64,000 bases of DNA from Russula earlei (taxonomy: Eukaryota > Basidiomycota > Agaricomycetes > Russulales > Russulaceae). The stretch spans positions 186,001 to 250,000 of the forward strand of contig JAGFNK010000018.1 of the NCBI GenBank assembly GCA_025769875.1, given 5' to 3'. Of this stretch, positions 22,966 to 33,363 are shown one piece after another; within the stretch, counting starts at the first letter, position 1; each line of letters starts with the position of its first letter. Made by a program: the position numbers and the translations under genes. Under the pieces are notes generated by a model. That model saw only the letters and a program-made list of their open reading frames with translations, had not been told where the DNA came from and searched no databases.

Positions 22966-23794
22966 TGTTATGAACCAAGGCCAAGTCCTGGCCGAGGATT
23001 GTCCTATTTTACTCAAGAAAGACCTCTCTCACTTTACATTGCCGACTCCCTTCCATTTTCTGGGCTATCCCTCCTGTGGTACAAGACATTGCTATTGCAA
23101 AGGCACTATAACACGACCAGGCACCCGTTTCCTAATCGGGTAATCATCACGTGGCAGCCACATGGCCACCCAGCCACCATGGACCCGAAACAGCGGCACA
23201 AACTCTTAGAAACTGTTGCATAAATCATCTGATGTCATCAAGGCTCCAGTGACATCATAGCTGACTGAGCAACTCCACAGTGACCTCATAGGCTCACTAA
23301 GCGCCCCACAGTGACATCATAATGATGTCATCGCTCCACAATGATCAGTAATGTGCTCAGTAAGCCTGAAACTTGACACAAGCGAGTTTATGCCTCTGTA
23401 GTCCTATTGGATGGTACCAAAGAGTCTAGAATAGTCCCAGTGCTTTGTAATCGACCCTGTATACTGTATATAAGCCCCAATGAAGCATGGCAGTCGTCAG
23501 ACTGTCCATTTGTGATACTCTCATACTCCTGGGTACTCCCCTGCAACTGCTCAGTTTAAAGACTTCCCTCGCCTCCAAGGTACTCCTCAACGACTGCCTT
23601 GTCTAAAGCCCCTTCGCTGCACTGGCCTCTGCTCTTCGCCTCTGCCTCTTGCAACACTTACCAGTCCCCATCTGGTACCTCCTCGTCGTTTGGCTTGTCC
23701 TCTTGTTCAACGCCGCCTTCGCCACGTATCATCTGTTCCGACCCTTGCCCACCTGCTCCTGAGTCCTTAGTGATCAGCAGTATGTGTCTTGACA
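22966..23794 (+). repeat. Solo LTR2 (829 bp), target duplication CTCAT
   Basis: Starts TGTTATGAACCAAGG and ends GTGTCTTGACA, flanked by CTCAT at 22961-22965 and 23795-23799. It is the same family as the LTRs of element C. Removing it and one CTCAT reconnects the pol frame of element B (LPDELFVQVLEV). Confidence 0.9.
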
Positions 23795-23995
23795 CTCATC
23801 TGGTAAGGTGGTGACCTCTTCCTTTTCTGGGACATCTGATTTGTAGTTGGGTCTTCGTGATAGCCTGTCTGCTCTATTTCTTTTTCCTGGTTGATGTTGC
23901 AGTTCTAGGTTGTACTGTGCCACTATGGGGAGATATCTTGCTACTCAGTCCCTCAGCTTTTGAGGTTCTTGATAGTACATCAGGTTCTTGTGATC
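23795..23995 (-). pseudogene. Element B pol: end of RNase H domain
   Basis: Minus-strand reading continues from 31408 across the inserted element A: TDHKNLMYYQEPQKL is restored when A and one TGATC copy are removed. A TGA at 23945-23947 replaces the Arg expected in the DRVARYLP-type motif. The segment then runs towards the integrase linker. Confidence 0.75.
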
Positions 23996-24488
23996 TGTCA
24001 CCGACTGGGGGCGGTGTCGCTGACAAATCGTTTCACGCGCGAGACGTGCGTACTGAGTTCGAGCGAGACGACGAGTTCTCGTGAGAGTCGGGGATCTCGG
24101 TGACAACACAGCAGAGGCTAGTGTGTACCACGGAGAGGAAATACGATAGAAAAGTCTTCGCGTTTGAAGACTTTGAGATTAGAGAGGATTTCTGAGTCGA
24201 TTGCTTGATTCCCTGCAAGCCTACAGTCCCGAAGCTAGAATCCAGTGATATTCACAAGAGAACAAGCTTAGGGCTTGTTCTCTACTACTGACAGGTTTAT
24301 ATAGACGGCTATGTCCTATATCAAATAGTAGACATGAGGTAGCAACGAGACGATCGAGACTGGAACACGCTGGAAAGTAGTGGTACATGCAAGGCTCAAT
24401 GAGTCATACAAACGCGCGGGAATCGTGAGGCTGTCCGGGTTGGCTTGTCCGGTTGCCGGTTCAGTCCGAAGGACCGGTATCTGTGACA
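23996..24488 (-). repeat. 3' LTR of element A
   Basis: Plus-strand ends TGTCACCGACTGGGGG...CCGGTATCTGTGACA. It carries the same TATA box and GAGAACAAGC stem as the 5' LTR (near 24250-24305). Many of the differences from the 5' copy are at CpG sites. Confidence 0.92.
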
Positions 24489-24506
24489 TCACCCCCTTGT
24501 TAACCT

Positions 24507-25793
24507 CTAAGCAACATAGGGGATAATGGTAGAGTGACAATGGTGGGTATGGAAATGGATTTGGTCGCGAGGGACTCGACATATTTTCTCAGGTCTGCAT
24601 CGTCGATGGGGGTTTCTGCAATAGTCGGATATGTGCCCTTGGCGGTTGCAGAGAATGCAGATGGTGATCTTGGAGCATTCAAAGGTGTCGTGCCCTCCGT
24701 CTTTGCACCAAGCGCATCTGTCGGAGAGTCGGGGGGAGAACTGATACCATGGATCAAGGAGAGCTTGTTTAGCGTCCTGGTGTTCTTGTTCGGTGAGCTG
24801 TGGCATAGTTCCGAATAGGACGCGTGGTTCGAGTCGTGCTTTGGCATTAGCTTTAGCCAATTTGACTTCCGAATCTCTTACTTCCCACATCATGTTGTGG
24901 TATCTTTCTCGAGCGGTGATGAGGGAGTTTGCCATCTGTTGTGTTTTCTTTATGGCAAATCGATAGCGACGTACTTCGGCCTCTAGCGACAGGTCCTGTT
25001 CGAACCTGAGTGCCTCATCTATCGCTTTGGTGTGTCTGAGGCCTTCTTTGAACAAGAAGGCATCTTTTTGCGTAAGGAGGGGATGAGGGTAGGGATCAGC
25101 TCGAGCTCGGATAGGAATGCGATGAGTGGGGCATCCAGGGCCGTAGGTGGCTAAGAGAGAGGGAAAGCCGTGTGCAAGATCAGGGAGGACGAAGCGAGGG
25201 GGAAGCGTGTCTTCCTCATTTCCTGGGTCTGGAATCAGTAACTCTAGCCCTAGATCTCCTTCTTCCCATCCTTCTCCAAGTTCCTCTAGTTCTGAAGGTT
25301 GTGTGTGGTTGATGGTTGGCTCGTAGACAGGAGGTGGTGTTCTTTCGAGGTTTATTGGGGCGAAGTTCTCGTTTAGTACGATTACGTTTTCGACTTGTTG
25401 GATGGTGGGTGTAGTGATGCGCGGGGGAATTGGGATAGGGTCGGGTGAAGGGGTGCGAACGTGATAGGATGGGCTGCGGGTCCTAATGGGTGTGTTGGTC
25501 CCTCTAGTGGGGGATTGATTGCCGAAGGCACGTAGTATTGTGGTGAGGGAGTCGTCTTCCCACAGTTCGCGTGCTTGGACAATCATAGCGGCATGTTGTG
25601 CAGCGCGTCGGATGAGTAGTCTGGTGTTGATAGTGGCTGCTGTCGAGGGGGACGGTTCTCTGGACAGCGGTAGATGGATGAGCGTAGGAGAGTATGGAGG
25701 GGTTGGTACGAGAGTGGCAGTGGAAGCGGTAGGGGAGTTCTGGGTGGATGACATGTTGTTATGTTCGGGGGTGAAGCGGTAGGGAATGGTCAT
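24507..25793 (-). CDS. Element A extra ORF downstream of pol (ORF3), double CCHC knuckle protein
   Basis: Intact 428-codon ORF between the pol stop (25809-25811) and the polypurine tract, a position occupied by env in retroviruses. The N-terminal third is Pro/Ser/Thr-rich, the middle is acidic, and a charged helical region (about residues 240-330, EVRRYRFAIKKTQQMANSLI) suggests a coiled coil. Two CX2CX4HX4C knuckles follow at about residues 360-373 (CAWCKDGGHDTFEC) and 379-392 (CILCNRQGHISDYC). No signal peptide or membrane segment is seen, so it is not envelope-like; nucleic-acid or RNA binding is the best inference. The start is 15 nt after the pol stop. It is uninterrupted while gag and pol around it carry stops. 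Confidence 0.8.
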   Translation of the reverse strand: MTIPYRFTPEHNNMSSTQNSPTASTATLVPTPPYSPTLIHLPLSREPSPSTAATINTRLLIRRAAQHAAMIVQARELWEDDSLTTILRAFGNQSPTRGTNTPIRTRSPSYHVRTPSPDPIPIPPRITTPTIQQVENVIVLNENFAPINLERTPPPVYEPTINHTQPSELEELGEGWEEGDLGLELLIPDPGNEEDTLPPRFVLPDLAHGFPSLLATYGPGCPTHRIPIRARADPYPHPLLTQKDAFLFKEGLRHTKAIDEALRFEQDLSLEAEVRRYRFAIKKTQQMANSLITARERYHNMMWEVRDSEVKLAKANAKARLEPRVLFGTMPQLTEQEHQDAKQALLDPWYQFSPRLSDRCAWCKDGGHDTFECSKITICILCNRQGHISDYCRNPHRRCRPEKICRVPRDQIHFHTHHCHSTIIPYVA

Positions 25794-25808
25794 TCATGAA
25801 TGGTGTCT

Positions 25809-28800
25809 TTATATCTTAGGTCGTCCAGCTGAAGCGGAGTAGTATTCTTTTAGGAGTTCTGGGGCGTTGAGATCGTAGTGGTTAACCCATGAGTCATCTG
25901 ATGCAGGGTATCCTTTCCAATGCACAAGGTATTGGAGCTTACGTGTTCGTCCGAACCTTCTTGTGTCTAGAATCGCTTCAATTTCATATTCTTCCTCATT
26001 TTCGACGGTCGGTGGAGGTCGTGTAAACGGTGTGCCATATTCCTCTGTTTCCTTGTAAGGGAGAAGTAGGTTGACGTGAAAGACGTCATGTATCTTCATT
26101 GATGGCAGAAGTTGTAATTGATACGCAACTTTGGAAATTCTTTTTGTGATAGGGAATGGGCTGTATCTTTTGGGCATTAGTTTGCGTGTTCCTCGTGTTT
26201 TGAGGTTCTTTGCTTCTAGCCATACAAGGGTTCCCTCTTCCATTTCTTTGATGTCAGGGTTTTAGGGGATGTTGTTTACGTTCAAGGAGTTGTTGGGCGT
26301 CTTGTCTTGCTTCTTCTAGTTGTTTTAGGTGATCGGTGGATGAGGGTACGTTATTGTCTTCTAGACTGATGTTAATCTGGGGTCTGAATCCCATGAGGAG
26401 TTCGTGTGGTGATCTTCGTGATGTTTCATGTTTCCATGAGTTGTGTGCGTATTCTGCCAAAGGGAGCATTTTCGCCCAGGAATGTGGGTGAGTTGTGGTC
26501 CAGGGTCTTAGGTATTGTTCTAGCCATGCGTTCATCCATTCTGTCTGTCCATCGGTTTGGGGGTGGAACACGGTGGACATGTTTTGTTTGATGCCTAGAT
26601 TTTTGCATATGGCTTTAGAGAAGTTTGATGCAAATCAAGGGTCTCTGTTGGAGATGATTCTTTTGGGAACGCTGAACCAAGGCACTGAGGTGTTTCAGAT
26701 ACTCATGTGCAACGCCTGTTCCATCGATCGTTTTGTTGCATGGGATGAATTTTGTTGCTTTAGAGCATCCTTGATCGACTATGGTGAGGACGCTGTCAAA
26801 CCCTTCTGATTTTGGTAGGTCCGTGATAAGGTCCATTGATACGTATTGAAAGGGGCCTTGTTCAACGTGTGTGTCGAGTGGAAAGGTCGTGGCTTTCTTT
26901 CTGGGTATATTGGTTTTGGACTCTTGGCATTTGGCGCAACCTTTGACGTATTGTTCTACAAATTGTCGTAGTCTAGGTCCTTCGTAATGTTGTTTGACTA
27001 AGTCCCAGGTGTTAGCTATTCCTGGGTGTCCTGCGAAGGGAGTGTCATGGAATTGTCTTAGAATTTCTCGTCGTTTGTCACGGCTTGTCTGGTAGGTAGG
27101 TTTTTTTTGCGAATATTTCTGGTGGTAGTAGAGTGGTTTTTTGTTCTCCTACCCCCTTGTTAAGGTCTTTGCGACGAGAGAGTGCATTGGCGATAGTGTG
27201 TGTATGTCCAGGGACGTGTTCCAGGGTAATGTTAAAGTCTTGCATGTATTGCATCCATCTGGCTTGTCGTCCTGTTAATTTTTGTGGTTCTTTAAAGTAA
27301 GTGAGATTTTTGTGGTCTGTTCTTATTCTGACTGGTTTGTCGGCTCCCAGGAAGAATGATCGTCCGCTTTTTAGTCCAAAAATTACTGCTGCTAGTTCTT
27401 TATCATGAGCATCGTAATTTCTCTCTGCATCCAATAGCGTTCTTGAATAGTATGCGATTGGGTGAAAGCCATCTTCATATTCTTGGGATATAACTGCTCC
27501 TATGGCGAATCCTGATGCATCGGTGTCTAAAATGAATTGTTTCGTCCAATTTGGGGTGCGGAGTACTGGGTAGGATACACAAGTTTCCTTTAGGATTTGA
27601 AAGGCCTGGTCTTCTTTTGTCGTCCATTCCCACTGTCTGTTCTTCTTTGTTAAGTCATTCAGTGGTCTCGCTTTTATGGAAAAGTTGGGTATAAAATTTC
27701 GATAAAAGTTACAGAATCCCAGGAAGCTTCTGACTTCTTTTAGTGTGGATGGAGTTGGCCAATCTTTAATTCCTTTGACTTTGACGGGGTCCATTGTTAT
27801 CTTTCCTTCTCCTATGATTACTCCGAGGTATTCTACCTTTTTCTTGTGAAATTGACACTTTTCTGGTTTAAGATAGAGATCGTGTTGTTTCAGTTTGGAC
27901 AGTATGTGGTTGACCTTGAGTGTGTGTTCCGCTTCATCATTTTGTGTGGCAATGATGATGTCATCCATGTAGATTTTCAACCATCCTTGTGCTAGTTCTT
28001 CTTGAAAAATATCGTCCATCATGGTTTGAAAGGTGGCTGGAGAGTTCATTAGTCCGAAGAACATTACTGTGGGTTCAAACAGTCCGTCGCTAGTCTTGAA
28101 GGCTGCTTTCCATTCATCTCCTTCTTTGATTCGGATATTGTTGTAGCCCCATCTGACATCAAATTTAGTAAAAAGCTCCTTTCCTGCTAGAGCGTGAATA
28201 AGTTCCGGGATTAAGGGCAGTGGATATATGTTAGGTATTGTCCATTTATTTAGATTTCTATAATCTTGTACCGGTCAGAATTTTCCATCCTTCTTTTTTA
28301 TAAGGAAGAATCCACTAGCGTATGGTGAGTTGGATCTTCTTATTCGTTTAAGCTGCAGGTTCTGTTCAAGGAATTTTCCTTGTTCTTCTTTTTCTTTTGG
28401 CGAGAGGGGATATACTCTGCAGTTAATTGTTGTAGGGGCATCTGATTTTAGGTCAATGGCGTGGTCCCATTTTCTTGGTCCGGGAAATCTTTCCGATTCT
28501 TGTTCCATGAATACTTGTCCATATTGATGGTATTGAAGGGGGACTATTTCTTGCCAAGTTTGTGTTTTGCCTTGCATCTGTGATTCTGCTAGTTGTTGCG
28601 CTATGGTGGTTTTGCGTACTTGGGTTTGTAGCCATAGTTTGTCGCCTTCTTCCCAATCTGTTAATGCCTTGATCCATGCTGGTACTTCTTGGTTTCCTTT
28701 GAGGGTGACTCTTCCCATAATGGTTCCCTTGGACCAATTTATTCTCGGGTTTGTCGATTCTAGGAATGGGTATCCCAGGATGATATCGTCTTGTCCTATG

Positions 28801-29150
28801 TCTGCAACTAGAAATTGGTGTATATGTTTTTGCCCTAGCAACTTTAACTCTAGTTGAACGGTTTGGGTAACTTTCCCTGAACGATTTAGCGTTCCATCGA
28901 CATTTTTGACGTTTCTGGTTGGAATTAGCTTTCTGGTTTGTAGGTGTAATTCCTTCGTCAGCCTAGGGGATATGAAGCATTCGGTAGCCCCACTGTCTAT
29001 CAGGGCTTTTCTTTCGGCTTTGTTCGATCCAATGTAAATAGTAGTTGTCACTGATATTGACTTTCTCTGAGATTTGTACATGGGATCGATACCTAAAGCT
29101 CGAGCAATCGCCGTTATGCTCAAGCGTCCGAAAAATCCTCTTCTTTGTCC
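25809..29150 (-). pseudogene. Element A pol polyprotein (protease-RT-RNase H-integrase-chromodomain)
   Basis: Minus strand. The aspartic protease has LIDSGATECFISPRL and IILGYPFLE. RT follows with YASGFFLIKKKDGKF, then a TGA at 28275-28277 (Arg expected), FGLMNSPATFQTMM and the active site YMDDIII. RNase H has LDTDASGFAIGAVIS and RTDHKNLTYF. Integrase has MDLITDLPKSEGF and FHPQTDGQTEWMN; the middle Asp region is frameshifted. A chromodomain (YLVHWKGYPASDDSW) ends the protein at 25809. The frame is broken by the TGA and a few indels. Its 5' end overlaps gag in the -1 frame. Confidence 0.85.
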
Positions 29151-30500
29151 TCATTATCTCCCATCAATGCTTTGATGAAAGCCTCTCTTTCCTCTACAGA
29201 AAGCGCCTTTGCTGCCTTTGCTGCCTTCGCGACTTTGTCGATAGTGTTTTCCTCGACTATTTCTACAGTGGAGGATTCGGATGTGATGGTGGTCGTGTCG
29301 GCGGCGCGTGCGCGAGTTATTTCGCGTTTTGGCTTCGTAGGGCAGTCACGAGCCAGGTGTCCTCGGAGAGAGCAGTGGAAACATCTCCCCTCCTCTTGAT
29401 GTTTCTGTTTCTTGGCTTCGGTGACTGCTTGGCGAGTGGCGCCTGCGCTGGTGTCCATCGCGTTTGGATCGCGCGGTGGGAGTCGCGGTCACGCGGGTGT
29501 GGCATTGTTTTGATTGTTCCCGCGGTTGGCCCAGGCTGAATTGGCTAGTCGTCCCCAAGGTCTATTATTTTGAGGTTGGTTGAAATTGTGTCCGCGTGTA
29601 CTGGAGTGGTCGGATAAGATTGCGCATTTGCGCATCCAAACTCTATGGTGTTTCTGTGCTGCTACAACCCAATCTGTGAACGAGGTGGGATCCTCAAGGT
29701 CGAGGCAAGACTCAACCAGGGATCGTGGGAGTCCCCATGCGAACAATCGCATGACCGTTGGTTCATCGACATCGAGTCCTGCACGTCTTGCCAGCAGTTG
29801 AAATTCGGATACGTAGTCGTCCAGAAGTCCATCTTTCATTTTCAATTCTTTGAGTTTGTCTTGGGCCTTCTCGCGTTCTGCGTAGTCAGTAAACGCGCTG
29901 CCGGAATTGTTGTCGGAGCGCCTCCCATGCGGTAAGCCCGAGCGGGATGTTGGTGGGGTCCTCCTGTGCGTCTTCAAGCCACTGGTCCATGGCTTCAAGC
30001 CACCCTTCGACCTTGGGTCCTTTCATTAGTGACAGAAAATATGCACATTTCTTGATGGGGTCTCTGGCAATTTTACTATCGTGGTTCATAGACATGAACC
30101 TATTGAACGCGACTAAGAAGGCGTGCATTCGCGCGCGGTCACCATTGAAAAACTCGGGAGGGATTCCCTCGAGTTTTCCGTTGTCGGGTCCTCATGCGTC
30201 GCGTTCGCGGTCGGTGCGTCCAGCGAAGTCGTCGGGGTCGGGGTCTGGGCTTGGGGGTCGATTTCCACGTCCTCCGAATCCTGCAAACGAGGGGCAGAAG
30301 GGCGCTCGTGTTGTTCCGGATGATGCGGGTTGGGGTCTGGCTGACTCGGGTTCAGTATTGGCGGCGAAGATATTCGTTGTAGTCGTGGGCTCTAGGTTCA
30401 TTGGGTCATCGGCATGGTGGGAGGGGTCCGGGCGTCGGTGCACAGGCTCGGGGCTTTCGAGCTCGGGATGGGTTCTCCAGAGTTTATTAGTGTAGTGAGG
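29120..30500 (-). pseudogene. Element A gag (capsid and CCHC nucleocapsid)
   Basis: The Pro/Asp-rich N-terminus (about 30190-30440) leads to a capsid region with FNRFMSMNHDSKIARDPIKK, VEGWLEAMDQWL and, after a small frameshift near 29895, KELKMKDGLLDDYVSEFQLL. A single knuckle, CFHCSLRGHLARDC, follows (about 29340-29385), then a Lys/Glu-rich end (EEREAFIKALMGDNEDKEED). TGA at 30192-30194 and 29489-29491 sit where Arg fits. The 0-frame stop is 29120-29122. Confidence 0.82.
29123..29150 (-). promoter_or_regulatory. Candidate -1 ribosomal frameshift window between gag and pol of element A
   Basis: Pol is open in the -1 frame relative to gag. The -1 frame is blocked upstream by TGA (29151-29153) and gag stops at 29120-29122, so any shift must occur in the roughly 28 nt between. 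In sense, the window contains GGATTTTTCGG, a U-run suited to slippage. No downstream pseudoknot was evaluated. Confidence 0.4.
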
Positions 30501-30885
30501 TTAATACCTCTGAGAGGGCTTAGTGCGAAGCCTGAAGGCTGGGCGGGCGACACGCGTCGCTTCCCACGTGTCGCCGCGTCTAGCGATCTCGAACCATAGC
30601 CCGTAGATGTGGCTGAGGGCTACTTTAGCATTCTTCCAAATGACATAGTAGCCACTCCAAGGTACGCCATCTGTGTGTATGGTGAAGAATTCGACGCTGT
30701 CGTCGAATAGGGTCAGAGAGGGAACTGTTCTTTTCTTGATCTGGAAGCAGCTCAAATGGACATTTGAGGGCTGCTAGTCCTTCTATAGTTGGTGTGGCAA
30801 GTCCTTTGTATCTCCAGTCTCGAACTGTGGTCATGTTGAAGAGAATCGATATATTTCTTTTCGTGAGCGTGTGGTTCGGGGTCAA
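30501..30885 (-). CDS. Element A leader ORF upstream of gag
   Basis: Between the 5' LTR and gag the minus strand encodes DWRYKGLATPTIEGLAALKC, then, after a one-base frame change near 30740, SLTLFDDSVEFFTIHTDGVP and YYVIWKNAKVALSHIYGLWF. About 120 codons in all. The truncated family copy at 7586-7822 preserves the same start, so the ORF is a family feature. I do not recognise it; it may be a separate small protein or the gag N-terminus. Confidence 0.45.
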
Positions 30886-30896
30886 GGGTTCAGAGG

Positions 30897-30908
30897 TAAG
30901 CTTGTTCT
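30897..30908 (-). promoter_or_regulatory. Putative self-primer binding site of element A
   Basis: Two bases inside the 5' LTR boundary, the sense strand reads AGAACAAGCTTA. Its complement TAAGCTTGTTCT is present in the LTR at 31175-31186, 34 nt downstream of TATATAA, i.e. at the expected 5' end of the transcript. This is the arrangement used for self-priming by Tf1/sushi elements. Confidence 0.7.
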
Positions 30909-30910
30909 AA

Positions 30911-31407
30911 TGTCACCGACTGGGGGCGGTGTCGCTGACAAATCGTTTCAGCACGCGAGACGTGCGTACTGAGTTTGAGCGAGACGACGAGTTCTTGCGA
31001 GAGTCGGGGATCTCGGTGACAACACAGCAGAGGCTAGTGTGTACTGCGGAGAGGAAATACGATAGAAAAGTCTTCGCGTTTGAAGACTTTGAGATTAGAG
31101 AGGATTTCTGAGTCGATTGCTTGATTCCCTGCAAGCCTACAGTCCCGAAGCTAGAATCCAGTGATATTCACAAGAGAACAAGCTTAGGGCTTGTTCTCTA
31201 CTACTGACAGGTTTATATAGACGGCTATGTCCTATATCAAATAGTAGACATGAGGTAAGCAACGAGACGATCGAGACTGGAACACTGCTGGAAAGTAGTG
31301 GTACATGCAAGGCTCAATGAGTCATACAAACGCGTGGGAATCGTGAGGCTGTCCGGGTCGGCTTGTCCAGTTGTCCGGTTCGGTCCGAAGGACCGGTATC
31401 TGTGACA
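30911..31407 (-). repeat. 5' LTR of element A
   Basis: Ends TGTCACCG...GGTATCTGTGACA on plus. In sense it has TATATAA (31213-31219) and the perfect stem GAGAACAAGC / GCTTGTTCTC (31174-31198). TGATC follows at 31408. Confidence 0.92.
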
Positions 31408-33363
31408 TGATCTGTAGAGACCACTACCTTATGAGGTGATCCAAGCAAGAGATGCCTCCAGTTCTTGAGGGCAGCGACCAATGCTAAGAATTCTCTATCT
31501 CATACTGCATAGTTTCGTTCTGCTGAATTCAAGGTTCTGGAATAATATCCCACTTCTCTTCTTATTTGATCTTCATCATATTGATAGAGAATGGCCCCTA
31601 GAGCGTAGGATGATGCATCAACATCTAAGAAGAACTGCTTCTTAAAATTTGGCTGCCAGAGTATCAGATCACTTGTGATTGCTTTGATCAATTTATCTAG
31701 AGCTTCTTGGCATTCATCTGTCCATTGTAAAGGGACCCCCTTTTTGAGTAAACGTGTTATAGGCAGAGCTATGGTTGAGAAGTTTGGTATGAAGGGTCGA
31801 TGATACCCTATCATTCCTAGGGTCACTTGTATGTTTGTCTTGTCCTTGCAATCTCTTGGCCATTCACTTAATCCTTTGATCTTTGAAGGGTCCACTCGTA
31901 TCCTTCCTTCTTCAGCTATCCATCCCAAGACCTCTATTCTTTCTTTCTCAAACTCGCACTTGGACACTTTTAGGAAGTATGAATTTTGTTTCATTAAGTC
32001 CAGGAATTCATGTATGATTTGTCAATGCAGAGTGTGAGTCCCTTTAGGGGTCATGACGATCCAGTCATCCAGATAATTGGCAATGTTTTCCAGATATTTT
32101 TGAAGCAGTGATCGAAAATCTCTTCTCATAGAATGCGAGAAGTATGCTGGGGCATTTCTTAATCCAAATTGCATTACTCTTGGAATATAAGTCCCCATAG
32201 GTGTTTTGAAAGCTGCTTTTGACTGGTCTTCTTCCGTAATCCTCATATTGTTATATCCTTTAACTATGTCAAACTTTGAAAATAGTCTGTTGTTCTGACT
32301 CTGCTCCATGATTCTTTGAATGCTTTCCAGGGTGTCATTGTCTGGTATCATCCATTGGTTTAACTTCCGGTAGTCAATTATCAGCCTCTTTTCTTTACTG
32401 TCCTTTTTGCCAATAAAGAATACTGGTGATACGTAGTTGGAGGCCCCAGGTTTGATGTACCCTTTCTCAAGTTCTTCTTCGAGATATTTTCCTTAAGTAT
32501 TCCTTTTCTTCTTGAGACAGAGAATAAATTTTGCAATCCAAGGATCTAGGTGCATCAGGACATAAGTTTATCTTCATATCTTCTTCTCTACTGGGAGGGA
32601 AGTGTATAGAAGCTTCTTTAGAGAAGACTTTCACATATCACCGATATTCTTCTGGCAAATCTTGCTCTGTCAGCTTTTGAGCCATCAAATTTTGATCCCT
32701 AGCCCATTCTTGAGCTAAGCTAGTCTTCTGTATGTATCGGGCTTGATCCCTTTTAGGCTTTCTGCATTTCTTGACTGCTTTTAGTTGCAAGGATTTGATA
32801 TAGAGATCAAGATACTTGAGTCATGCACTTTCTAGGTGTAAAGATCCTTTCTTAAGTTCTCCATTCTTCCAATCTATCGTTGGTTCAAATTCCCAGAGAA
32901 AGGGGTATCCTAGTATGACCTGGTCTCCTCCCAGGGATGTGATATAAAACTTCTGTAACTTGTTCCTTTTGTTATAATGGACCCTAAGCCAACAGAAATG
33001 TTTTAGTTCCCCTTTCTTGTTTTCAGTCCCATTGACGTTCCAGACCATCATTGGTTCTCGAAGAGCTTGTCTCCCTATTCCTAGTCTCTTCCAAGTTTCT
33101 TCATCCAGGAAGTTTTCTGTTGCTCCACTGTCTAGTAGAGCTTTCCATGGCCACTCCTCATGCCATGTGAAATGAGAAAGGGATGTTCATAGTTGCAATT
33201 CTCCTAATGTACATGGTGTGAGTCACTGCTGCCCTAAGTCTGGCCATTGACCTTGGGCTTATCAAAAATCCTCATCAGCCATTATTTTGTCCAAAAAAGC
33301 ATCCTTTTCTTCTGTCTTCATCCCTTTAATAGCTGCCATGATACTATTAATGTCATAGGCAGG
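31408..33363 (-). pseudogene. Element B: gag end, protease, RT and RNase H start
   Basis: In minus order: gag tail (MAAIKGMKTEEKDAFLDKIM), protease relic (TVEQQK where the DSGATE motif is expected, then WNVNGTEN and VILGYPFLWEF), RT (FDIVKGYNN, FGLRNAPAYF, active site YLDDWIV) and RNase H (LDVDASSYALGAIL). TGA codons at 32821-32823, 32638-32640, 32022-32024 and 31500-31502 replace expected Arg. The right end is cut within gag by the 3' LTR of element C (33364); B's 5' LTR and gag N-terminus are not in the window on that side. Confidence 0.8.

Larger units (their letters stand above)
23996..31407 (-). mobile_element. Complete Ty3/gypsy chromodomain retrotransposon A (7.4 kb)
   Basis: Two LTRs of 493 and 497 bp (roughly 97% alike by eye) bound the element, and TGATC at 23991-23995 and 31408-31412 is the target duplication. 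In minus order: 5' LTR, self-complementary primer-binding segment, leader ORF, gag, pol (protease, reverse transcriptase, RNase H, integrase, chromodomain), an extra 428-codon ORF, polypurine tract (AACAAGGGGGTGA, about 24489-24501) and 3' LTR. It is inserted in the RNase H region of element B. A few TGA codons and frameshifts suggest this copy is inactive, but the high LTR identity points to a fairly recent insertion. Confidence 0.93.

Noticed and set aside
24507..25793. Envelope-like protein for ORF3 of element A
   Set aside because: No signal peptide, membrane segment or fusion-like region; zinc knuckles indicate a nucleic-acid-binding role instead.
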